Shown one piece after another: positions 24,778 to 37,140 of a stretch of 64,000 nucleotides of DNA. Within the stretch, counting starts at the first letter, position 1; each line of letters opens with the position of its first letter. Made by a program: the position numbers and the translations under genes. The stretch comes from Colletotrichum lupini (Eukaryota > Ascomycota > Sordariomycetes > Glomerellales > Glomerellaceae), in assembly GCF_023278565.1 (NCBI RefSeq), contig NC_064678.1, positions 6,756,666 through 6,820,665 on the forward strand. Reading direction: 5' to 3'. The notes beneath the pieces are model-generated. The model saw only the letters and a program-made list of their open reading frames with translations, had not been told where the DNA came from and searched no databases.

Positions 24778-25213
24778 TTTAAGGCTACGACAAGACGATT
24801 TACTTAGATATTTCGCAGCCACTTGCTAACCTGCATGGGCAAATTATATGTATAGTACTTGGTTTTACCTCTCAAACTCAACTCTGTGCATGCATTCTTC
24901 CAATTCCATTGTGGTGGAGTCGCATCACTATATCGGCGATCAGCTCGTACGGGGACTTGTGGTCGCATGGTCATCATCTGCATAGCAAGATGACCGTGCA
25001 TCGACCGAATCCAACAGCTCCTTGCCCTGGTCATTCTGTCGGACTTTCGGTCAAGCGGAGGCCAAATTGCCTCCGAAAGCACACCGCAAGAATTCGCCGT
25101 GAACTTAAGCATAAAACGGTCCATCAGACTCCTGCTTATCCCCCAGTACTGGTGCTGCTCACTATAAGCTGAGTTGTCTGGCCTCGAACTTCTTTAGGCA
25201 TTGTTCGCTTCCC
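24778..25213. promoter_or_regulatory. Divergent promoter shared by glycosyltransferase and aldo-keto reductase
   Basis: Only 436 bp separate the two ATGs. A TATA-like stretch at about 24842-24856 serves the minus-strand gene, and TATAAG at 25163-25168 the plus-strand gene, 46 bp before its ATG. The inverted repeat at 25056-25075 sits between them, so a single activator could drive both. Confidence 0.6.
25056..25075. promoter_or_regulatory. Perfect inverted repeat CGGAGGC-N6-GCCTCCG
   Basis: Two 7-bp arms are separated by CAAATT. CGG-type inverted repeats are bound by dimeric Zn(II)2Cys6 regulators of fungal clusters. The same heptamer occurs upstream of the synthase at 10422. Function is inferred from position and symmetry. 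Confidence 0.5.
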
Positions 25214-26351
25214 ATGATGACTTTCACATTACCTCCCACGATTATACTCGGAACACACAGTGTGGGCACTCTTCATGTTGCTAACTGAATGCCGCTGATA
25301 CGTCACCAGGTTGGAGACTCCATTGTCGACCCCGAAACCTCTCACTTTGATGCCGAGCAAGATGTCCAATCTCTTCTAGATGACTTCTATGGCCGTGGAT
25401 ACAGCCACCTCGACACAGCTCGCGATTACTCTCCGAATGTACCAGGTGCATCCGAGTCACGTCTCGGCAGGGCTAAAGGCGCCTCTCGGTTCACAATCCA
25501 CACAAAAGTCCACAGCGCAGACCCGGGAGATCATCTACCCACAAAGCTCGGACTTAGCATTGATCAATCGCTGGAGGATCTCCAAACACCCACTGTCGAG
25601 ACCATGTTTTTGCATTTTCCGGACCGCCATACTCCCTTTGAGGAAACAATCAAAGCGATGAACACCGCTCTGAAACAAGGAAAATTCAAAAGGTACGGTC
25701 TTTCAAACTATTCAGCTACTGAGGTGCAACGAATACTCGATATCTGCGAGCGACATGGGTATAGGAAGCCTGGTGTATATGAGGGACATTATAACGCCAT
25801 TGTGAGAGGAGCGGAGAAGGAGTTGTTTCCCCTTTTGCGTAAGCATAATATGGCCTTCTACGCGTATAGGTACGTCTGTAACCCTGGTGATTCGAGAGCT
25901 GAATGCGAGTTAACTTTGGTGTAGTCCCGCGGCTGGCGGTCTTTTCTCAGGCCATACTGCTTCTTCGGGACGATGGAAACGGGATGTAGGTCAAGAGGCT
26001 GGTGTTCCAAGTTGAGTCATTAATCTAACTCAAAGAACACAGAACTTCCTAGGCAACGTTTACACTTACCTCTATCGGAAACCCCCGGTCCGCATTGCAG
26101 TAGCTACAATACTTGAGCTTGCAGAAAACCACGGCATCAATGGACACGCTGCAGCATTGCGATGGACAGCATTTCATAGTAACCTAGATGGAAAGCATGG
26201 CGATGCTATTATCTTTGGTGTTTCTAAGATGGAACAGCTTCATGAAACGCTCGATGCTTTTGAGGCTGGTCCTCTTCCCGAGGATCTTGCGGTTGCCATA
26301 AACTCTATTTATAGTACAGTAGAAGGCGCCGAGCCTCCTTACCACTTATAA
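25214..26351 (+). CDS. Aldo-keto reductase (AKR7-like, aflatoxin-aldehyde reductase type)
   Basis: The exons are 25214-25261, 25310-25869, 25925-25985 and 26043-26351, with introns of 48, 55 and 57 bp. The first donor is the less usual GTGGGC. The total is 978 nt, or 325 aa, the normal family length. The expected tetrad is present: Asp51 and Tyr56 in HLDTARDY, Lys82 in IHTK, and His118 in FLHFPDR. Later landmarks are the nucleotide-pocket FYAYSPAAGG rebuilt across the second intron, the LGNVYTYLYRKP segment, and a C-terminal IIFGVSKMEQL. This family uses NADPH to reduce aldehydes or ketones in the cytosol. Placed next to the glycosyltransferase and sharing its promoter, it probably reduces an intermediate of the same polyketide. 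Either of two adjacent ATGs (25214, 25217) could be the start. Confidence 0.9.
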
Positions 26352-26900
26352 ACAAGTGAAAAGGAGCAATTCAATAACGAGATCAGGGAGAAGTATCATC
26401 GGAAGATGTCGAGACGGAAAGGGGTGGGATGACAAGGGCCGACAAGGCGTTGGAGGTGGCGAGACTAGGCACAGCAGGTAAAGAGGCGGAGGCCATTTTC
26501 AATCGGTATAAGTACGACATGTTGTTAAAGGAACTAGAGGGGAAGAGCGAGTCGAACTAAATAAACGGGGATTGAAAAGAACCTACGAGGGGACGAGGCT
26601 AAGAAAGGTAAACTTTAGGAAGAACTTAAAGAAAGGAAGTAAAATAGAGCAAAGTGACCTCATAACTGTTCTTTTTAAGCTACGCGATTGCTATAGCTAT
26701 AAATATAGTAGTATAAGTCCTCGTTACTTATTAATATCTTATACTTGTATTGTGCTATTAAGAATTATCGAAAGATAAGTATAAAGTAGATGTTTATATT
26801 GAGGATAAAGCCTAGGCCTTATTGGAAAATTATGCCATTGTCATATAAGCCATGCGCTATCGCCCTTATAAATCCTATATAGTTAATAATTTATAACCTT
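26352..26900. other. Transition zone between reductase and RIP-mutated subtelomere
   Basis: CpA and TpG are still present up to about 26.88 kb, after which they vanish. A purine-rich 43-codon ORF (26429-26560, plus) encodes a charged, helix-like peptide (for example RYKYDMLLKELEGKSE). I do not recognise it; it could be the tail of a truncated mobile-element protein. No other gene is seen. Confidence 0.4.
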
Positions 26901-28098
26901 ATTAGGCCTCGCCGGTTAGGCCTCGTTAGTTAAGGGATAGCTTAGGGAATATAAAAAGGGGGACTAAGTAATAAAAGAGTAGCTTAAGTATATATAAAGC
27001 GCTAGTAGTATACCTTAAGAGAAGGGTAAATTTTAGTAATTTATTTTTTAAACCTTAATGATAATTAGCCTTTATAAACTTCTTCTTTATATTATATACT
27101 TATTAATAGTTTAAAATCTCTATTTACGAAGGGGACTAGGTTAGAAACTTAAAATACTAATAAGAACGAGACGTAGCGAGAGAGCGTAGTTAGTATTATA
27201 ATAATAATAAAAAAACGACTCTTTTTTATTAAACCCCTTAGAATTACCTCCTCTTTAGTAAATAATATAAAAATAAAACGTAATAAAATAAATAACGTAA
27301 TAATAATATAAAAAGACTATATCATTAAGAATATTAATAAATTTTAAATAAAATAGCGAACTTCTTACCCTTACTTACTAATACTTAAACTAAATAATAA
27401 GTAATAAGCTAATAAAACTATAAGAATAAGAACGATAATTAAAAGAAAAAATCCTTATTATAACGTATAAAGAGCGCCTATATAAAAGATAAGTAGATTT
27501 AGAATGCTTATAAAGCTCCTCGGATAGCCCGGCCCCTATACTAAGGGCTATAGTCTTAATTATAATAACCTTAGACGTTAACTTTAATATAAACGGGAAT
27601 ATAAACCCCCGAATTAAGGATAGTTTAATAAATAAAGCTATACTTAAAGCGCCGCTTAAGTAATAATAAAGTAATAAGTTCGTACTACTTAAGCCCCTAT
27701 TTACTAGCTCTTTTTTAATTTAAATAAGCGCTATAAATAGAACGTTTACGTTTAAATTACTATGTTTTTTTAACTTATTATACGTTAATAAAGTAGTATA
27801 GGATTTATAAAGCTTCTTTTTTAATTATTATTATTATTTTAACTTATAGGCTTAATAAATAAGAATAAATTATAATAAAGTAGCGTATATAGTTAGCTAC
27901 CTAAGTAGTAATATAAAAACCTCTTGAATATATTATATTTTTAACTATTAAAGGACCCCCGGGTTTATAATAAACTAAGTTATATAAGAGGAACTAGAGA
28001 CCTTTTTATAAAATAACTTATTTAATCCCGCTAGCCGAGGAATAGTAGCGAATATATAATTAAATAGTACTTTATAAAATTGAAAAGAAAAAGTTAAC

Positions 28099-28587
28099 GA
28101 GTTTATTAGTTATATTAATAAGCTCGAAATAGAATTAGAATATATTTTAATAAAAAAGTAGAGGATCTTTATACTAATAAATAAACTACGGCCTAAACTA
28201 CGCTTTATAATAATATTATAAATAGAACTTTTATAAACTTATTTATAATTAGTATCGCTAATAAGACGTATTAAATAATCCTCGTTATTAATAAGGAGCT
28301 TACGAACGTCCCCTAAGTAATATTCTAACTTAAACTCGAACGAGTTAATAAGAAAATACTAAGGTACTAATAAGTTAAATATATAAAAAATACGCCGTAA
28401 CTCGCTTAGTAAGGATATTATATATTATAATTATAAAAAAACTAATTATATTATAAAGGATTACTTATGACCGTAAGAATAATATTAGTAATATTATAAT
28501 TATAATAAAACCGGGTACTTTATTGATAGCTACCCGAGCGTTATATATTATAAATATAATTAAAAAGGGTATAAGGCCGCTAATTAT
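28099..28587 (+). pseudogene. Retrotransposon gag remnant with three zinc knuckles
   Basis: One frame carries a gag-like helix (YINKLEIELEYILIKK*RIF) from 28099 and then three copies of Y-x2-Y-x4-Y-x4-Y, beginning at 28423, 28492 and 28546. Each matches a CCHC zinc knuckle (C-x2-C-x4-H-x4-C) in which every Cys and His has become Tyr, as expected from TGY to TAY and CAY to TAY. The pol genes are not identifiable downstream because a tandem-repeat region begins at 29.5 kb. It cannot be assigned to Copia or Gypsy from this alone. Confidence 0.75.
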
Positions 28588-29520
28588 TAATTAGACCTTA
28601 CCCTAGCTAAGTAGTGCGGATTAATAACGAGCTTAAATACTATTTTAATAAGGAAAGTAGCTAGCGATTAATAAGGGTAGTACTTAAATATTCTAACTTA
28701 TATATACCTAAATTATATATAAGAGAAGCTAAGCGCCCTTATTAATTCGAAAATAAAAGGGAACGTAGTTAGTATCGGGCTATTTAATAGTTTTAATATT
28801 AATTTACGAATTTATTTATTACCGTAGTTAGTAAACGTCGAGGGTAAATAAATAGAAATATTAAGAAGTTACTACTTACGGCTTTAAATTATTAATAATA
28901 ACTACGTAATAAAGATATAGCTATATCGCTTAATAATAACTAATATTACGGCGCTTATACTTATCCTCAGTTTCCCTTAGCTAGAGGATATTAACTTATT
29001 AATTAATTAAAAATAAAAAAAGTAGTAGTATTTAATTTATAAATAATATATCCGCTTAGACGCCCTAGTATATACGATTCTTAGGTTTTTAACTAGTTCT
29101 AGTTAAAGCGCGGGTTTCTATTAGTTATACGTTAAGGCTATACGGACCTTTTTTACTTAAAAAAAAATATAATACTAAAAAACTAGTCGTTATATAAAAA
29201 GACTAGTTAATGCTCTTTATAAATTCGAATTAAACAACTTTTATTCTCTAAAATTAGCGTATTATATTTCGACTACTTTTTTATTATAAAAACCGCTTTT
29301 CGCAACTTTAATACTATTTTTTTAAAAAGAGTTTAGTATATTTTTTATTACTCTCCTTTAGCGTTATTCTTATTAATATATTCTTATCGAGTATATTTAG
29401 TTATTTCTTATCTAAATATTATATACTTTTTTTTATTTTATTAAAAGACTTATTACTAAGTAGTTCTATCTCTTTAGATTTCTTTTTTTTATTTAGTATA
29501 AATATATTTTATATTACTCC

Positions 29521-30960
29521 CTTAGCCTAATGCGCGGCGCGGCTAAAGGTTACGAAGTAGCTAAAGCTAATTAGCTATAGCTAGGGGTAGTAAGTAGGGC
29601 GGCGGTAGCCCTAGTTCTAAGGTGCCGTAGCTAAAGGTTTTTTAGCCGCGCGGCTAAAGGTTTTTTTTAGCTATATAGCCGAAAGTATAATAAGCCTATA
29701 GCTAAAGCTCGTAAGTACCGTAATTATAAATAAAAAGTTAAGCACTATAGCTATAGCTAAAGGTTTTTAGCTCTAGCTATATAGTAGAAGGTTATAGGGC
29801 GTTATAATAAAAAGTTAAGTAGTTAAGCGCTATAACCGAAAGTTTTTAATTAGCTATATAGCTAAAAGTTATAGGGCGTTATAATAAAAAGTTAAGCGGG
29901 GTTAAGTATTATAGCTAAAAGTTTTTTAGCTATATAACTAAAAGTATAGTAAGCTTATAGCCGAAGCTCGTAGGTATTATAGCCGAAAGTAAAAGGTTAA
30001 GCGCTATAGCTATAGCTAAATACTTTAGCTATATAGCTAAAGGTATAGTAAGGCTATAGCTAAAGCTCGTAAGTACTATAGCTAAAAGTAAAAGGCTAAG
30101 TACTTAGCCTAATGCGCGGCGCGGCCAAAGGTCGCGGGGTAGCTAAAGCTAATTAGCCGCGGCCGGGGGTAGTAAATAGGGTAGTAATAGCCCTAGCTCT
30201 AAAGCGCCGTAGCTAAAAGTTTTTTAGCCGCATAGCCGAAAGTATAATAGGCTTATAACCGAAGCTCGTAAATACTATAGTTAAAAATAGAAAGTTAAGC
30301 GCTATAGCCGTAGCTAAAGGTTTTTAGCTCTAGCTATATAATAAAAAGTTATAGGGCGTTATAATAAAAAGTTAAGTAGTTAAGTACTATAGCTAAAGGT
30401 TCTTAGTTAGTTATATAGCTAAAGGTTATAGGGCGTCGTAATAAAAAGTTAAGCGGGGTTAAGTACTATAGCTAAAGGTTTTTTAGCCGCGCGGCCGAAG
30501 GTATAATAAGCCTATAGCTAAAGCTCGTAAGTACTATAGCTAAAAGTAAAAGGTTAAGCGCTAATTATATAGCTAAAGGTTATAGGGTATTATAATAAAA
30601 AGTTAAGCGGGGTTAAGCGCTATAGCTAAAGGTTTTTTAGCTACGTAGCCGAAGGTATAATAAGCCTATAGCCGAAGCTCGTAAGTACTATAGCCGAAAG
30701 TAAAAAGTTAAACGCTATAGCCGTAGCTAAAGGTTTTTAGCTCTAGTTATATAGCGCGCTATAACTAAAGGTTCTTAGTTAGTTATATAGCTAAAGGTTA
30801 TAGGGCGTCGTAATAAAAAGTTAAGCGGGGTTAAGTATTATAGCTAAAAGTTTTTTAATTACGCAGCCGAAGGTATAGTAAGGCTATAGCCAAAGCTCGT
30901 AGGTACTATAGCCTTCGTTAGGTATTATAATTAAAGCCCTAGGGCCATAGCTAAAGCTTT
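29521..30960. repeat. Complex tandem repeats built on GCTAAAGG/AGCTAT words
   Basis: Two long units begin with the same phrase (CCTAATGCGCGGCGCGGC) near 29527 and 30108, about 585 bp apart. Inside each, shorter motifs recur many times: GCTAAAGG, TTTTAGC, TATAGCCGAAGCTCG, TTATAGGGCGTTATAA. The second block is longer and contains extra partial copies. It has more C and G than its neighbours. No coding frame was seen. Confidence 0.7.
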
Positions 30961-31059
30961 TAAGTACCGTAATTAAAGGTTTAAGCATAGTAACTAAAGC
31001 CTTTAGGTAATATAATTAAAGCTCTTTAGTATAGAGTATATACTATTTTAAAAGGCCCT

Positions 31060-32800
31060 ATAGTGCTCTATAAACGCTAGCCTAAAGTACGGTACGACGT
31101 AGTATAAGTATTAATAGGAGTAGCGCGCTATATAAGAGTATTAGTATATTATACTAAAGGGTAACGGGGCCTAGTATAGTAGCTTACCCTAGCCTATAAG
31201 TAACTAAAGTATATTATAGTTTTAATAAGCTCGAGGTATAGTAAAATATAAGCGCCGTAAGGAGCGGCGCTATATAAGAGCGTTAGTATACTATACTAAA
31301 GGGTAACGGGGCCCGGTATAGTTACTTACCTTAGCCCGTAAGTAATCGAAGTATACTATAACCTTAATAAGCACGGCGTAGTATAAGTACTATAAGTAGC
31401 GCTATATAAGGGCGTTAGCGTACTATATTTAAAAGGTATAGGGACTCGTAAAAATAGTAAAGAGGCGGCTCGGGGCTCCGTCTTTTTAAAATATAACTTA
31501 GGCTAGTAATATTAATAATAAGGCCCCTCCGGTAGCTAGTATCGGCGCGGCGTAGATAAGTAAAGCTCTTAGTACGGTTTAGTATAAATACCCTCCTCCT
31601 TAGCTAGCCGGGAGGCTACGGACGTACTTATTACCGCTATAGTTACTCTTTAATAGCCGTACTATAGCGAGGTAATACTATAAACGCTAGCGCCTTAGGT
31701 ACCCCGTAACTATATTAAGATACTAGTCCGGGCCCCTCGGCCGGGTCCGTTAAGAGTCTAGACCTAGGCTAAGGGGCCTATACGAACCGGGCCTAGGCTA
31801 TTATACGCGGGTACTATAAATAAATACGAGACTATAATACTTACTTACTATAATATAGCGGCTCTCCCCGGGAGTAGCGGGGTATAGTTAAGTATTTTTA
31901 CGGGCTCCGGGGCGCAGTAGCTATGCTTTAGTATTATTATCGTTACTAAGACGCGCCCCTCTGCTATTTTAAAGGGCTTAACGTACTTTAAAAGTATAGA
32001 GGTACTATATAAGCTATAGCTCTAAAAGCTATAGCTCTAGAGGCCACGGCTTTAGAGGCCATAGCTCTAAAAGCGACTATTTTAAAAACAATAGCTCTCT
32101 AAAGGCCATAGCTTTAGAAGCCATAGCTCTCGAGGCGACTACTCTAAAAGTAATAGCCCTCTAGAGGTAATAGCTTTAGAGGCTATAGCTCTAGAGGCGA
32201 CTATTATAAAAGTAATAGCCCTCTAAAGGTAATAGCTTTAGAGGCTACGGATCTAGAGGTAATAGCTTTAAAAGTAATAGCTCTAGAAATAATAGCTTCG
32301 GACGTAGTAAGTAATAATAAATATAAAAGCTAAAAGTTATAAAGGTTTAGAGGCCTAGCGTTACTACGTAGTTAAGCGGCCCGCTTAGTAATATAATAGC
32401 GGCCCCGGTACTTAGAAATAATAAAGTAAATAAATATAGGTATTATAAAGTAATAGGTAATAATAAAGGTAGAGGTTTATAAAGGTTAAAGAGTAATATA
32501 GGGTAGCGCGGCCCTACGACGTAGTATAAGCGCCGTAAGTAGCGCTATACGAGAGTATTATTAATATACTTTGCTTAAAGGGAACGGGGATTAGTATAGT
32601 TACTTACCTATGCCTATAAATCCTTAAAATAGGCCATAACTTTAGTAGGCCCGTAGCACGGCGCAGTATATACGCTATAAGGAGTAGTACTATAAAAAAG
32701 GATTAATATACTATACTTAAAAAGTATAGGGATTAGTAAAGAAGCGCCTCGGGGCTACGTCTTTTTTATAATATAACTTAGACTAGTAGTATAAAGTAGG
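31060..32800. repeat. Degenerate tandem repeats, GTAACGGGGCC and AGCTCTAGAGGC families
   Basis: Three related copies of a roughly 150-bp unit containing CGCTATA-AGAG...GGGAACGGGG/GGGTAACGGGG lie near 31110, 31262 and 32530. Between them, about 32010-32300 is an 18-bp minisatellite (ATAGCTCTAGAGGC and variants) of some 15 imperfect copies. A plus-strand frame through it reads AIALEA-like hexapeptides before hitting stops, so it may once have been coding, but this is weak. Confidence 0.55.
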
Positions 32801-33344
32801 CCCGCCCCCCGGCGAGTTCCCTAAAGGACCTACTTAGGTAGTTTAGGTAAGCTATTATTATAGCGAGGGGGTAACGGATATACCCGCTATTATTATAGCG
32901 CAGAGGCTAGGGATAGATATACTTATTATAGCTATTACCCTTAGCTACTTTATAACCGTAATATCGTAACGAGGGATGCTCTTTTTAAACGCTAGCGCCC
33001 CGGGCCCGCCCTACGTATACGTAATAATAGGACTAGGATAAGGCCCGGATCCGGGTTATAGTATAACCCTGCGTAAACTATACTTAGGCCGCCCCGGGTT
33101 AAATATAGGAATAAGGTAAACGCTCGCCCTACTATAATACCGTAGCTTTAAAAGTAGCGCGGTATCAAGTAGGCTAAATGGGCTTAGGTTTAGGAAATTT
33201 TAAGAATTTCGCATACTTTTTACTTAAAAAAAGGTATATTTTAAAAAAGCGAGAAATTAATAAAAGTATTACTATATTATAACTACTTAGTTATTACTTT
33301 TTAATATATATAAATAAATTATTTTTTTTATTTATAAAATATAA

Positions 33345-33460
33345 TATTACTTAACCACCGTGGCTACTAAATATTACTTTATTACCGTGGCCACTTAATA
33401 TTACTTTACTACCGTAACCACTTAATATTACTTTACTACTATAGCCGCCTAATATTAATA
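33345..33460. repeat. Four copies of a ~31-bp repeat (ACCGTGGCCACTTAATATTACTTT-type)
   Basis: Four adjacent units differ mainly by C-to-T changes. A related sequence (ACCGTAGCTACTTAATATTA) reappears at about 37171-37190, just past the second palindrome block, so the repeat brackets the satellite region on both sides. Confidence 0.6.
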
Positions 33461-33650
33461 AAAGAAAGTTTTTTTAAATAATTTAATATAAATAAAAATA
33501 AGTAAAGAAGTTTACGGAATTCTTTAAGCTATTAAGTAATTACTAAAAAAAATTAAATAAAACTTAAGAAATTCTTTTATTTAAGAAGTAATGCTTAAAA
33601 GATCTTTTATTTAATAAGTAATAACTAAAAGAATTAACTAAAATTTTGAA

Positions 33651-35770
33651 ATTCTTTCGTGCGCTAGGTCGCTAACGAAAGAATCGAGTACTTATAAATT
33701 CTTTCGTACGCTAGGTCGCTAATAAAAGAATTAAGTATTTATAAATTCTTTTATACGCTAGGTCGCTAACGAAAGAATCGAGTACTTATAAATTCTTTTA
33801 TACGCTAGGTTATAAATAAAAGAATCGAGTACTTATAAATTCTTTTATACGCTAGGTCGCTAATAAAAAAATCGAGTACTTATAAATTCTTTCGTGCGCT
33901 AAGTTACTAATAAAAGAATTAAGTACTTATAAATTTTTTTATTCGCTAGGTCGCTAACGAAAGAATTGAGTATTTATAAATTCTTTCGTGCGCTAGGTTA
34001 CGAATAAAAGAATTAACTAAAATCTTAAATTAACTAAAATCTTAAAAATTTTTTATTCGCTAGGTCGCTAATAAAAGAATCGAGTACTTATAAATTCTTT
34101 TGTGCGCTAGGTTACGAACAAAAGAATTAATTAAAATTTTAAATTAATTAAAATCTTAAAATTCTTTTGTTCGCTAGGTCGCTAACGAAAGAATTAACTA
34201 AAATTTTAAATTAACTAAAATCTTAAAATTCTTTCGTTTGCTATGTAGTATACGAAAGAATTGGGTAAAATACTGAAATTCTTTTGTTTGCTATGTAGTG
34301 TACGAAAGAATTAGGTAAAATCTTAGTAATTCTTTCGTTCGCTATGTGGTGAATAAAAAAATTAACTAAAATTTAGAATTAATTAAAATCTTAAATTAAC
34401 TAAAATTTTGAAATTCTTTTATTTGCTATGTCGTGAACGAAAGAATTAATTAAAATTTTAAATTAACTAAAATTTTAAAATTCTTTTATTTGCTAGGTTA
34501 CTAACGAAAGAATCGAGTATTTATAAATTTTTTCGTACGCTAGGTCGCGAATAAAAGAATTAACTAAAATCTTAAATTAACTAAAATTTTAAAATTCTTT
34601 TATTCGCTAGGTTGCTAACGAAAGAATTAATTAAAATCTTAAATTAACTAAAATCTTGAAATTCTTTTGTTCGCTATATAGTATACGAAAGAATTGGGTA
34701 AAATACTAAAATTCTTTTACTCGCTATATAATATACGAAAGAATTGGGCAAAATCTTAGTAATTCTTTTATTCGCTATATAATAAACAAAAGAATTAACT
34801 AAAATTTAGAATTAACTAAAATCTTAAATTAACTAAAATTTTAAAATTCTTTCGTTCGCTATGTTATAAATAAAAGAATTAATTAAAATTTTAAATTAAC
34901 TAAAATTTTAAAATTCTTTTATTCGCTAGGTCGCTAATAAAAAAATCGAGTATTTATAAATTCTTTTATACGCTAGGTTACGAACGAAAGAATTAACTAA
35001 AATCTTAAATTAATTAAAATCTTAAAATTCTTTTATTCGCTAGGTCGCTAACGAAAGAATTAACTAAAATTTTAAATTAACTAAAATCTTAAAATTCTTT
35101 CGTTCGCTAGGTTATTAATAAAAGAATTAACTAAAATCTCGAAATTCTTTCGTTCGCTAAGTCGCTAACGAAAGAATTAAGTACTTATAAATTCTTTTAT
35201 ACGCTAAGTTACGAACGAAAGAATTAACTAAAATTTTAAATTAACTAAAATTTTGAAATTCTTTTGTGCGCTAGGTCGCTAACGAAAGAATCGAGTACTT
35301 ATAAATTCTTTTATACGCTAGGTCGCTAATAAAAGAATTGAGTATTTATAAATTCTTTTATGCGCTAGGTCGCGAACGAAAGAATTAACTAAAATCTTAA
35401 ATTAATTAAAATCTTAAAATTCTTTTATTCGCTAGGTCGCTAACGAAAGAATTAACTAAAATCTTAAATTAACTAAAATCTTAAAATTCTTTTATTTACT
35501 AAGTCGTTAATAAAAGAATTAATTAAAATCTCGAAATTCTTTTGTTCGCTAGGTTACTAATAAAAGAATCGAGTATTTATAAACTCTTTCGTACGCTAAG
35601 TCGCGAACAAAAGAATTAACTAAAATCTTAGTAATCCTTTCGGTCGCTAAGTATTAAATAAAAAAATTAACTAAAATCTTAGTAATCCTTTCGGTCGCTA
35701 GGTGTTAGATAAAATAATTAACTAAAATCTTAAAATTCTTTCGTCCGTTACGTAGTAATTAAAAGTATAT
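33651..35770. repeat. Satellite array of palindromic units (ATTCTTTCGT...ACGAAAGAAT)
   Basis: Roughly forty units follow one another. Each is a ~34-bp imperfect palindrome whose arms ATTCTTTCG and CGAAAGAAT flank a loop like TNCGCTAGGTCGCTAA. Units are joined by a 13-bp spacer (CGAGTACTTATAA; period 47 bp) or by one or two copies of TAACTAAAATCTTAAA. RIP-type C/T and G/A differences separate the copies. No coding capacity was seen. Confidence 0.85.
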
Positions 35771-36519
35771 AGCAAACTTACGATATTCTTCTATCCGTCG
35801 CGTAGTAACTAAAAAAATTATATAAACTCACTATGTTCTTTTATTTATTACGTAGTAACTAATAGAAATAAGTTAACTTATAAAAATAATAACCTAACGC
35901 GACGTAACGCGATTCTAATTAATTAAACTTAAAAGCAATTAAACTTGAAATAAAAGATAAATAGAACATAAGTTATAGAAAGCACCTACTATTAAGAAGA
36001 CTTTAAAAACTATAAAAAGTATTTTACTAAAATATTACGACGTGTGTTTTGTTTAGGTTATTACGGGCGTTATAACGCGTAAAAAGTAGTTATTATTTTT
36101 TAGAAGTTAAAAATAAGAGCGAGGTACGCGTTACGATAAAAAACGCTAGTAAGTATAAATCCTAGTAATTATATTATTAGTATTACGTAGGATATAGTCG
36201 GGCTACGGGAGAGTAGCTATAACTACGTTTTATTAAATTAGAAGGCCCCTTTAACTACGATATTATATTTCCCTTAAGAGAATAGATCGTCTAAGGCAAC
36301 TCCCCCCTTCTTAACGTAAATAAGAATATATTTAAAGCTAGATAGTTTTATAACCCCGATACCCTTTTTAGCTATTATATATAAATAGGATAAAATATAA
36401 TTAAGTTAATTAATATAGTTATAATAATAATAAACTTATAAACATAGTATTGGATATTTTAAAACAAAACCTTATAAATATCTTATTAGCTAAATACTAA
36501 TTATAAGAATTGGCTAAAA

Positions 36520-37140
36520 TATCGGAAAGTTAAGGTTAGTAAGTAGTAACCGAAAGAATTAGGTAAAATCTCGAAGTTCTTTTGGTCGTTAAGTAGTAAC
36601 CAAAGGGTTTGAGCAAATTTATAACATTCTTTCGTCCGTTAAGTAGGTAAATTTTGAAAAACGTTTCGGCCGTTAAGTAGTGTACGAAAGAATTGGGTAA
36701 AATCTTAGTAATTCTTTCGTTCGCTATGTGGTATATGAAAGAATTAACTAAAATACTAAAATTCTTTCGTTCGCTATATAGTATACGAAAGAATTGGGTA
36801 AAATACTAAAATTCTTTCGTTCGCTATGTAGTATACGAAAGAATTAGGTAAAATCTTAGTAATTCTTTTATTCGCTATGTAGTAAATAAAAGAATTAACT
36901 AAAATCTTAAATTAACTAAAATTTTAAATTAACTAAAATCTTAAAATTCTTTTGTTCGCTATGTGGTGAACGAAAGAATTTAATATTTATAAATTCTTTT
37001 ATTCGCTATATAGTAAACAAAAGAATCGAGTACTTATAAATTCTTTTGTGCACCTAGTCGCGAACGAAAGAATTAACTAAAATCTTAAGTTAACTAAAAT
37101 TTTAAAATTCTTTCGTTCGCTATGTCGTGAACGAAAGATA
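36520..37140. repeat. Second, smaller block of the palindromic satellite
   Basis: The same ATTCTTTCGTTCGCTATGT...ACGAAAGAATT units recur, with loop variants such as GTTAAGTAGTAACC at the left edge. About 700 bp of unrelated RIP-mutated sequence separates it from the main array. Confidence 0.8.

Noticed and set aside
33651..35770. Regularly spaced repeats resembling a CRISPR array
   Set aside because: The host is a eukaryote, the spacers are themselves repeated, and each unit is a palindrome; it is a satellite.
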